Origin: Helicobacteraceae bacterium
GTDB lineage: Bacteria > Campylobacterota > Campylobacteria > Campylobacterales > Sulfurimonadaceae
Length of the DNA stretch: 33,126 bases
NCBI GenBank assembly: GCA_013138865.1
Contig: WTBY01000030.1
Location: 1 to 33,126, forward strand
Direction: 5' to 3'
This document shows, one piece after another, positions 7,137-14,186 of this stretch. Numbering within the stretch: the first letter of the stretch is position 1; each line of letters opens with the position of its first letter. Under the pieces are notes generated by a model. That model ran no database searches, had not been told where the DNA came from, and saw only the letters and a program-made list of their open reading frames with translations. Made by a program: the position numbers and the translations under genes.

Positions 7137-9410
7137 CTATAAAGTTGCCTCTTTATCTTTGATCACTATATTTAGCTCTTCAACTTTTTGATGTACTAAC
7201 TGTACACTTACCTCAGCTTCACTTATTTTAATTCCTTCTGGAACTTTTATGGAGTGCAGTTGTATTGCGCTTTGTTTAAAGTTTGGCTCACCAGACTTTG
7301 GACAAAATTCTGAGTTAGTTAAAGTATTTACTAATTCTGTATTAAAATGAAATGGTACAAAGACACTTCCATCTTTAACTTTTTGAGTTACTTTTACAAT
7401 TACATTTTCTACTCTTCCATTAATAGAACTTAGAGCTATACGATCGCCACTTTTCACCTCTAATATTTGTGCATCTTTAGGGTTTAACTCAACCCATGCT
7501 TCTGGTGCTAAGTCATCTAAAATAGCTATACTTTTTGTTTTAGTTCTTGTGTGCCACTGCTCAACTGTACGACCTGTATTTAACATAAGCGGAAAGGCTT
7601 TACAAACATCACTTGCAAGAGGTAACCACTCAACACAAAGCAGATTTGCTTTTTTATTTGGTGTACTAAAAGGCATATTTTCACTATATAGTCTAGCTGT
7701 TCCTTTAGGTGAAGCTTCATTACAAGGCCACTGAATACCTTTTAACTCTTCGATCAGTTTATAACTCATTGCTGAGTAGTCACAAAGCTGATTTTTGGTT
7801 ACTCTTTTGAACTCTTCAAAAGCATCTTTAGGCTCACTCCAACTTGGATAAATAAGATCTTTAAAACCAAAATAACCTGAAAACTCTAAGAAAATAGCAA
7901 AATCGCTTTTAGAGTTACCAAAAGGTTCAACCGCTCTGTTTGCTTTGTTACAACGCCTCTCTGAGTTTGTGTAAGTTCCCTCTTTTTCACCCCATGTTGC
8001 AGCAGGAAAAATAACATCTGCTTCAAGTGCTGTGTCACTCATAAAAGCGTCTTGTACAACTAAAATGTCTAGCTTTTTAAGGGCTGAACGTAGCTTCTTT
8101 TGGTTTACAAAACTAACAAGTGGGTTAGTAGCTATGATCCAGAGTGCTTTAATCTCACCACGATCAATAGCATCAATAATCTCAGCATATTTATAACCAC
8201 GCTCAGTTGGAACTAGTTCAACTGGAACATTAACTAACTCTGCATACTCACGAGCTACTTCTTCATCTCCAAAAGGACGATAACCTGGTAGTGAAGATGT
8301 AAAACTACTCTCACGAGATCCCATAGCATTACACTGTCCTGTAATTGAGAATGGTCCAGTTCCTACTCTACCGATCTGTCCTGTTAAAAGGTGTAAGTTT
8401 ACAATTGCACTTACCGTGTCAGTTCCTAATGCTGACTGATTTACTCCCATAGTCCAAGCACTAAGTGCTGCTGGAGCTTTTACAAACTGACGAGCTAACT
8501 CATAAAGAGTCTCAACTTCTATGCCTGTTATGTTTGAAACTTCTTGTGGCGGGTAGTCTTGAAGATGTTTTTTAAGATCTGATAAACCATTAGTTGAAGC
8601 TGTTATATACTCAGTATTTTCCCAACCCTGTTCTAAAATAATGTACGCTAATGTGTTAAAAAGTGCTAAATCTGTTCGTGGATTTATAGGAATAAAAAGA
8701 TCAGCCATCTGTGCTGTTTTAGAGACTCTAGGATCAATCACAACTATAAAAGGTTTTTTCTTATTTTTATTTATATGAAGTTTTAAAATTGGGTGGTTGT
8801 CTGCTATATTCGCACCTACAAGTATGATCATATCTGCATATTCAAAATCTTCGTAAGAACTAGGAGGTCCATCACTTCCAAAAGATTGCTTGTATCCTGC
8901 AACAGCACTTGCCATACATAATGTTGTATTTCCATCAAAGTTATTTGTTTTAAGTCCTAGTTGAGCAAACTTACCAAGAGCATAAAACTCTTCAGTTAAC
9001 AGTTGCCCTGTTGATATGATCGCTACTGATTTACTTCCTTTCTCTTGTGCAACTCTTTTAAAAGTGTCACTTGTTTTTTTAAAAGCTTCATTCCAAGTTA
9101 CATCTTTTCCATCTATTTTAGGTTCACTTATACGATCAGGTGAGTTTATAAGTTGGTGTTCACTTAAACCCTTAGGACATAGTGTCCCTTTATTTACAGA
9201 GTGTGTAGGATTACCTTTAGTATAAACAGCTTTGCCATCTTTTACACCAATGTAAAGACCACAACCAACACCACAATAACCACAAGTAGAAAATACCCAT
9301 TTATCGGGCTTTTTATAATCACTTATCATTCCAAACTGCGGATCAGAACTTAGTTTGTACTTCTCTGCTTTAATATCAAAACCTAAAAAATCTTTTAATT
9401 TACTTATCAT
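7137..9410 (-). CDS. nasA: Molybdopterin-dependent nitrate reductase catalytic subunit, assimilatory NasA/NarB-like
   Basis: 757 residues. The N-terminal 4Fe-4S motif is C43-x2-C46-x3-C50-x27-C78. The probable molybdenum ligand is C165 in TTLCMASAVAGYK, followed by FGSDGPPSSYEDFEYAD, typical of nitrate reductases of the NasA/NarB/NapA group. The usual Asn-x-Arg before the Cys is Asn-Thr-Thr here. No twin-arginine leader is present, so the enzyme should stay in the cytoplasm, unlike NapA. It overlaps the FeS/anchor gene by 4 bases (ATGA), so the two are very likely one complex that reduces nitrate to nitrite. With NarK, CysG and NirA alongside, the function is most likely assimilatory. Confidence 0.85.
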   Translation of the reverse strand: MISKLKDFLGFDIKAEKYKLSSDPQFGMISDYKKPDKWVFSTCGYCGVGCGLYIGVKDGKAVYTKGNPTHSVNKGTLCPKGLSEHQLINSPDRISEPKIDGKDVTWNEAFKKTSDTFKRVAQEKGSKSVAIISTGQLLTEEFYALGKFAQLGLKTNNFDGNTTLCMASAVAGYKQSFGSDGPPSSYEDFEYADMIILVGANIADNHPILKLHINKNKKKPFIVVIDPRVSKTAQMADLFIPINPRTDLALFNTLAYIILEQGWENTEYITASTNGLSDLKKHLQDYPPQEVSNITGIEVETLYELARQFVKAPAALSAWTMGVNQSALGTDTVSAIVNLHLLTGQIGRVGTGPFSITGQCNAMGSRESSFTSSLPGYRPFGDEEVAREYAELVNVPVELVPTERGYKYAEIIDAIDRGEIKALWIIATNPLVSFVNQKKLRSALKKLDILVVQDAFMSDTALEADVIFPAATWGEKEGTYTNSERRCNKANRAVEPFGNSKSDFAIFLEFSGYFGFKDLIYPSWSEPKDAFEEFKRVTKNQLCDYSAMSYKLIEELKGIQWPCNEASPKGTARLYSENMPFSTPNKKANLLCVEWLPLASDVCKAFPLMLNTGRTVEQWHTRTKTKSIAILDDLAPEAWVELNPKDAQILEVKSGDRIALSSINGRVENVIVKVTQKVKDGSVFVPFHFNTELVNTLTNSEFCPKSGEPNFKQSAIQLHSIKVPEGIKISEAEVSVQLVHQKVEELNIVIKDKEATL

Positions 9411-10972
9411 CTTTGTCTCCCTACAAAAAAGCTACCTGCCATACCTAAACAGGTAGATGTTGCATAAAATAGCATTCGATCGATAAACTCACTTACACTC
9501 ATAATAATTAATGATATAGCCAAAATTATAATGGCATTTGAATACTCCCCTGCTCCAACTAAAATCGTTACAAAAAGTGGTAACGCTAAAGCACCTAAAA
9601 TAAAAGTAGTAACCCTAACTTTAGTATATATAGGAAAATATTCGTTATACAGTCTTAGTGTTTTAGCTATAGGCTCTTTATTAATTTTATGGTTATACAA
9701 ATCTCTTCTATCTTCATAACTAAAGAAACCATGAACAACTGCGATCATCATAGAGAGTGCTAAAAGTGAAATAGAGGCTGTATGATTTTGTGTCATAAGT
9801 GAAATAAGTGCTATTAAAAATAGTCCTATATAACCTGTTGAGAAAAACTTTAACATAGTAGTACGTCTATTCCAAGATGGACGAGCAGCTAACATATAGA
9901 TCTTAGACTGAGAATAGATCCCTGCAACACCGATCACTAAGGTTATAAACTCAAATAGTGTTCGTGTAAATATTGGCACTTCTAAAAAGTATAAAACTGT
10001 ATTAGCACTCATTAGTATGGTAAAAACTCCTAGTAAAATAGCCTCACGTGAAAGCCAACTTGTTTTATAGTTTTTCATAGCACTAAGTGCCATAAATGGA
10101 CGACCTAAGTGTAATGCAGATAGTGGTAATCCTAAAGCAGCAGGTACAACAACAGCAATCGCCATTAAAAAGTTAGGCTCTTCAAAACCTATATTTGACA
10201 GAAGTGTTCCTAGAAATAGTGCTAAAAAAGCTCCTAAAGATATTTGAGTTAAAACAGTCATAAAAACTAATGGCAACTCTTTGTGAAAAGGTTTTAAGTG
10301 GTGTTCATCTGCTGAGTTTAACTCTTCAGGTAACTCCTGAGGTAGTGTGTAGCGTGTTGTAGAGTTTGAAACACGTGCGTCTGTAAGGTTTGGCATATTA
10401 CCTTGAGTGTCTATGTCACCATCTAACCACTCTTCAACATTTACAGCCTCGATCTCAATTGCACCACTTGGACAAGCTTGAACACATGCTGGACTCTGCC
10501 CAACTTCAAGACGTTCATGACACATATGACACTTAGTAACTATATTTCTCTCTTCATGAAAAGTTGGAACTTCATAAGGACAGTTCCATGTACAGTATTG
10601 ACACCCTATACAGACATCATCGTTATGAAAAACGATCCCATTATCAAGCTTTATGTAACTGTTTGTTGGACAACCTTTAAGACACTCTGGATCTATACAG
10701 TGGTTACAACTCATTGAGTTAAAGAGTTGAGTAGTGTAAGGAAACTCTCCACCCTCCATCTCTCCAACACGACGCCACTTTATATCTGCTGGGTTATTAT
10801 TTTGTTCATTACAAGCTACTTCACAACAGCGACAACCTATACAAGCTATTGCATCAAAGTGAAAGCGGTACTGTTCATTATCTTGCAAAACTGGAAGCTC
10901 AATTGAGTAGTTACCACACTGCTTATCAGTCTCAGCCTTAAAATCTATAAAGCTCTCTAGTGGAGTTTTCAT
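9407..10972 (-). CDS. Fused 4Fe-4S electron-transfer and DmsC-like membrane anchor subunit of the nitrate reductase
   Basis: 521 residues. Residues 40-170 carry sixteen cysteines in the order expected of a DmsB/NrfC-type protein with four clusters: C44/47/50/54, C89/92/97/101, C121/124/127/131 and C148/151/163/167. After a linker (about 175-230), residues 233-520 are hydrophobic with about eight predicted membrane helices, like the DmsC quinol-oxidising anchor. No signal peptide or Tat motif is present, so the FeS domain faces the cytoplasm. The protein probably passes electrons from menaquinol to the catalytic subunit downstream. The B-C fusion in a single chain is unusual compared with the separate DmsB and DmsC subunits of enterobacteria. 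Confidence 0.85.
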   Translation of the reverse strand: MKTPLESFIDFKAETDKQCGNYSIELPVLQDNEQYRFHFDAIACIGCRCCEVACNEQNNNPADIKWRRVGEMEGGEFPYTTQLFNSMSCNHCIDPECLKGCPTNSYIKLDNGIVFHNDDVCIGCQYCTWNCPYEVPTFHEERNIVTKCHMCHERLEVGQSPACVQACPSGAIEIEAVNVEEWLDGDIDTQGNMPNLTDARVSNSTTRYTLPQELPEELNSADEHHLKPFHKELPLVFMTVLTQISLGAFLALFLGTLLSNIGFEEPNFLMAIAVVVPAALGLPLSALHLGRPFMALSAMKNYKTSWLSREAILLGVFTILMSANTVLYFLEVPIFTRTLFEFITLVIGVAGIYSQSKIYMLAARPSWNRRTTMLKFFSTGYIGLFLIALISLMTQNHTASISLLALSMMIAVVHGFFSYEDRRDLYNHKINKEPIAKTLRLYNEYFPIYTKVRVTTFILGALALPLFVTILVGAGEYSNAIIILAISLIIMSVSEFIDRMLFYATSTCLGMAGSFFVGRQR

Positions 10973-10998
10973 AAAAAACCTTTTATTTATATAGTTAA

Positions 10999-11004
10999 AG
11001 TATA
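10999..11004 (-). promoter_or_regulatory. -10 box for the nitrate reductase operon
   Basis: TATACT on the minus strand, 27 bases before the ATG at 10972. Its end (10999) is exactly 45 bases from the centre of the palindrome at 11032-11056. Confidence 0.45.
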
Positions 11005-11031
11005 TCTACTTAATTATCACTATTAATAAGT

Positions 11032-11056
11032 ATAATGATTAAAAAATAATCATTAT
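11032..11056. promoter_or_regulatory. Candidate operator 1 of the nitrate-assimilation regulon
   Basis: ATAATGATTA (11032-11041) and TAATCATTAT (11047-11056) are exact reverse complements around five A residues. The core TGATTA-N5-TAATCA is shared with the site at 11070-11088. It faces the leftward nitrate reductase promoter. FNR is unlikely, because TTGAT and ATCAA would be nine rather than four bases apart. A Fur-like box is a weaker alternative. Confidence 0.6.
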
Positions 11057-11069
11057 TTAAATTGTTCTA

Positions 11070-11088
11070 TTGATTATTTTTTAATCAA
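11070..11088. promoter_or_regulatory. Candidate operator 2 of the nitrate-assimilation regulon
   Basis: TTGATTA (11070-11076) and TAATCAA (11082-11088) are exact reverse complements around five T residues. The centre is 35 bases from that of operator 1. It faces the rightward narK promoter. Confidence 0.6.
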
Positions 11089-11118
11089 CAATTAGTAATT
11101 ATTCTCTATTTTAATATA

Positions 11119-11124
11119 TATAAT
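11119..11124 (+). promoter_or_regulatory. -10 box for narK
   Basis: A perfect TATAAT, 33 bases before the narK ATG. Its end (11124) is exactly 45 bases from the centre of operator 2. A second TATAAT at 11137-11142 would place the start of transcription inside the ribosome site and is less likely. Confidence 0.5.
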
Positions 11125-11156
11125 TCTCATAACAATTATAATTTCAGGAGAATATT

Positions 11157-12437
11157 ATGGCAGGAATTAAAGATTTAAAAGGTCAAGGACACACACCAAC
11201 GCTGTTTATGGCTTTTTTATATTTCGATATGAGTTTTATGGTTTGGACAATGTTAGGTCCATTAAGTACAGAGATTTCTGAGGCATTAGCTCTTGCTGGT
11301 CACATAATGAGTGCAGGTGAGAAAGCTACGCTTCTTTCACTTCCTATTTTATCAGGTGCAATTTTAAGAATTGTGTTAGGTTTTGGTGTTGATAAGCTTG
11401 GTGCTAAAATAACAGCAATGATGTCACAGATGGTTGTTATTGCTGCTCTTTTAACTGCCTATATTATGGGTGATAGTATAACTTATAACGCTCTTCTTTT
11501 AGTGGCACTTGGTCTTGGTTTTGCAGGGGCTTCTTTTGCTGTTGCACTACCACAAGCTGGTCAGTGGTATCCACCTCGCCTTCAAGGTGTCGTTCTTGGT
11601 ATTGCCGGAGCTGGTAACATAGGTGTTGTAATTGACTTTCTTTTTGCTCCAAAAATTGCTGAGATCTGGGGTTGGTCAGCTGTATTTGGTGTAGGTGCTG
11701 CAATGGCAATAGTTGTTTTAATAGCTTACGCATTTATAGCAAAAGATGCTCCTGAATCAGTTTACAAAGCTAACCCTAAAAAACTTAGAGATTATGCAAA
11801 ACTATTAAAAGATAAAGATACATGGTGGTTCTCACTATTTTACGCTATTAGCTTTGGTGGTTTTGTTGGTTTTGCAGGATACATGAAAGTTTACCTTATG
11901 AATACATATAGTGTTGATATGGGTGCTTTTGGTGTAGATGTTTTAGATGAGAGTAACGTTAAAGTTGTTGCTGGTTACTTTGGTGCTCTATGTATATTTG
12001 CAGGAGCAGTTCTTAGACCAGTTGGTGGAAGCACCGCAGATAAGATAGGTGGTATTAAGTCACTATACTTTTTTTACGGTATGGTTGCTTTATTTGTAAC
12101 AATTACGGCGACAGTTGAGTTACCATTTTTTGTAGCTATATTTGTTCTATTTTTAATTATGGCAAACCTTGGTATGGCTAATGGTGCAGTTTTTCAACTT
12201 GTTCCTCAACGTTTTGGTAAAGACATAGGTATTATGACTGGACTTGTTGGTTGTGCTGGTGGTCTTGGTGGAACTGCATTAATTAAAACTCTAGGATGGA
12301 GTAAAGGTGCATTTGATGGCTATACTGCAGGATTTTTAATATTCGCAGCTGTTGTTGTTATAGCACTAATAGGACTAGGTATGGTTAAGACAAGATGGAG
12401 AACAACATGGGGAGTACAAGCTGGTGGAAAAATATAA
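11157..12437 (+). CDS. narK: Nitrate/nitrite transporter, major facilitator superfamily NNP family
   Basis: 426 residues with about twelve predicted membrane helices. The GLGFAGASFAVALPQAGQWY and GVVLGIAGAGNIGVV segments in the first half are Gly-rich helices of the nitrate-nitrite porter type. The GGSTADKIGG loop is typical of the second half. An AGGAG ribosome site lies just before the ATG. It probably imports nitrate for the divergent reductase operon. It shares a control region with that operon, and its last 14 bases overlap the PP2C-kinase gene that follows. Direction of transport and substrate preference cannot be told from sequence. Confidence 0.9.
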   Translation: MAGIKDLKGQGHTPTLFMAFLYFDMSFMVWTMLGPLSTEISEALALAGHIMSAGEKATLLSLPILSGAILRIVLGFGVDKLGAKITAMMSQMVVIAALLTAYIMGDSITYNALLLVALGLGFAGASFAVALPQAGQWYPPRLQGVVLGIAGAGNIGVVIDFLFAPKIAEIWGWSAVFGVGAAMAIVVLIAYAFIAKDAPESVYKANPKKLRDYAKLLKDKDTWWFSLFYAISFGGFVGFAGYMKVYLMNTYSVDMGAFGVDVLDESNVKVVAGYFGALCIFAGAVLRPVGGSTADKIGGIKSLYFFYGMVALFVTITATVELPFFVAIFVLFLIMANLGMANGAVFQLVPQRFGKDIGIMTGLVGCAGGLGGTALIKTLGWSKGAFDGYTAGFLIFAAVVVIALIGLGMVKTRWRTTWGVQAGGKI

Positions 12438-14055
12438 CTCTATAATTAGTTCTTGCTTTGGTTTAGCCAAAGCAAATGAGCTTTTAAGTGATGATGCTTA
12501 TGAAGTCAAAAGTTTTAATAATACAACTGTGGCTGTTCTTTGTGATGGTGTTGGAAGTGCTGAGCATGGAAGAGAAGCGGCGCAACACATAGTAACTTCA
12601 CTTCTCACAAACTTTAAAAATAGACCAATGAGCTGGTCTATAGAAAAATCTCTCTTAACTTTTATAGAAAATATCAACCAAATCCTTTACAATGAATCAC
12701 AAGAGAAGTATGAAGCTATTGAGTATGTTTCAACTTTATGTATAGCTGTTATTGAGGATGGTAGACTTTACGGTGCCAACGTTGGTGATTCAAGAATTTA
12801 CCTACTTCGTGATGAAAAACTTACTCAATTAACACAAGATCACATTCTTAAAGAAGAGGGAATGGATCATGTACTTACTCGTGCTATGGGACTCTGCCTT
12901 GATACTACTGCTTACTACTTTGAAAATAATTTACTTGTAGGTGATAAACTTCTTTTATGTAGTGATGGTCTTTATAATACTCTCTCAGATGAAGAGTTGC
13001 AAAAAGGTATAGCATCAAATGCGACTACTTTAGTTAAAAAAGCTACTAATAGAATGAACGATGACTTGCATGATGACACATCAGCAATAACACTTTTTAT
13101 AGATGAGATAAGTGGAATCATCTCACTAAAATCACAGCCACTTCCTATACCTAAAACTTTAAAAAAAGGTGATCTTATAGATGGTTACACTCTTCAAAAA
13201 TCACTTATACAAAACGATCGTACTTGGTTAGTTTCAAAAGATAATGATGAGTTTGTACTTAAATTTCCACCTCTTGAAGCTATAGAGGATGAAATATTTT
13301 TAGATATATTTGTAAAAGAAGCATGGAATGCTTCACGCCTTAAAGCTGGTTTTTTTGCAAAAGCATGGATCCCTCACGATCGCAGTAGTCGCTACTATGT
13401 AATGGACTATGCACAAGGTGTGACACTAAAAGAGTATATAAAGAAAAAGCCTATTCATATTGATGACTCTATTTTACTAGCAAAGTTTCTTCTAAAAATG
13501 AATCAATTTTTATTAAAGTTTGATCTAGTTCATGGAGATATAAAACCTGAAAATATTATAGTTAACTCGCGTGATAAAAAACTAGTTTTTAAAATGATTG
13601 ACTATGGCTCGATCGTAGAGCTATTTTCTATAAACTCAAAAGCAGGCACTCCATCATACTTGGCACCTGAACGTTTTAAAGGAAGCTCCATAAATGAGCA
13701 GAGTGAAATTTTTTCTATAGGTGTTACACTTTATGAAGCACTAACTCTTAAGTACCCTTATGGTGAGATAGAGCCTTTTCAAAACCCTTATTTTAAAGAG
13801 GCTAAAAGTGTTAAAAAACTAAATAACAATATACCTCTATGGCTAGAGAGTATAGTCTTAAAATCAACTAGTGCTAAATGCGATGATCGCTATGGAAACT
13901 ATAGTGAGATGTTATATGATTTAGAACATAGCCAGAAGGTTAAACCATACTTTTTAAAAGAGACTCCACTTCTTCATAGAAATCCTCTTTTAGTATATAA
14001 AATTGGTTTTATTGCAATGCTTATAGTTAATGTACTTTTAATGATAAAGAAGTAG
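12424..14055 (+). CDS. PP2C-type protein phosphatase fused to a Ser/Thr protein kinase, C-terminal membrane helix
   Basis: 543 residues, starting with GTG inside the narK gene (14-base overlap). Residues 1-230 are a PP2C domain with DGVG (41-44), GDSR (121-124), SDGL (180-183) and DDTS (217-220), so the metal-binding aspartates are present. Residues about 255-505 are a kinase domain with Lys280, Glu299, the catalytic loop HGDIKPEN (370-377), DYG (393-395) and APE (414-416). The loop has HGD, not HRD, so this is a non-RD kinase. Residues 525-541 form a terminal membrane helix. A PP2C-kinase gene beside a nitrate transporter also occurs in Pseudomonas nitrate-assimilation clusters, from memory. 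Control of the transporter or reductase by phosphorylation is a reasonable but unproven role. Confidence 0.88.
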   Translation: MEKYNSIISSCFGLAKANELLSDDAYEVKSFNNTTVAVLCDGVGSAEHGREAAQHIVTSLLTNFKNRPMSWSIEKSLLTFIENINQILYNESQEKYEAIEYVSTLCIAVIEDGRLYGANVGDSRIYLLRDEKLTQLTQDHILKEEGMDHVLTRAMGLCLDTTAYYFENNLLVGDKLLLCSDGLYNTLSDEELQKGIASNATTLVKKATNRMNDDLHDDTSAITLFIDEISGIISLKSQPLPIPKTLKKGDLIDGYTLQKSLIQNDRTWLVSKDNDEFVLKFPPLEAIEDEIFLDIFVKEAWNASRLKAGFFAKAWIPHDRSSRYYVMDYAQGVTLKEYIKKKPIHIDDSILLAKFLLKMNQFLLKFDLVHGDIKPENIIVNSRDKKLVFKMIDYGSIVELFSINSKAGTPSYLAPERFKGSSINEQSEIFSIGVTLYEALTLKYPYGEIEPFQNPYFKEAKSVKKLNNNIPLWLESIVLKSTSAKCDDRYGNYSEMLYDLEHSQKVKPYFLKETPLLHRNPLLVYKIGFIAMLIVNVLLMIKK

Positions 14056-14122
14056 CTTTAAGAGAGTGGCATTTCATAGGAATATGAGAGTAAGTCCACT
14101 TCAACTCCTAACGATTTAAAGT

Positions 14123-14141
14123 AAAAAGATTTTATCTTTTT
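14123..14141 (+). terminator. Terminator-like hairpin after the PP2C-kinase gene
   Basis: AAAAAGAT (14123-14130) and ATCTTTTT (14134-14141) form an 8-bp stem with a 3-base loop and end in a T run. The stem is AT-rich, so it may work together with the stronger hairpin just downstream. Confidence 0.45.
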
Positions 14142-14142
14142 C

Positions 14143-14171
14143 TTCGTGCTAACACTTAGTCTTAGCACGAA
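14143..14171. terminator. 10-bp hairpin between convergent genes
   Basis: TTCGTGCTAA (14143-14152) and TTAGCACGAA (14162-14171) are exact reverse complements with a 9-base loop. It sits between the ends of the PP2C-kinase and diguanylate cyclase genes. The T run at 14137-14141 lies on its left, so on the minus strand the hairpin is followed by A residues rather than T. Termination efficiency is uncertain. Confidence 0.5.
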
Positions 14172-14186
14172 ATCACTTACTTAAGG

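Noticed and set aside
7137-9410. Periplasmic nitrate reductase NapA
   Set aside because: No Tat leader, no napBGHFLD genes nearby, and the partner is a cytoplasmic-facing FeS/anchor fusion.
11070-11088. FNR box ahead of narK
   Set aside because: TTGAT and ATCAA are nine bases apart rather than four.
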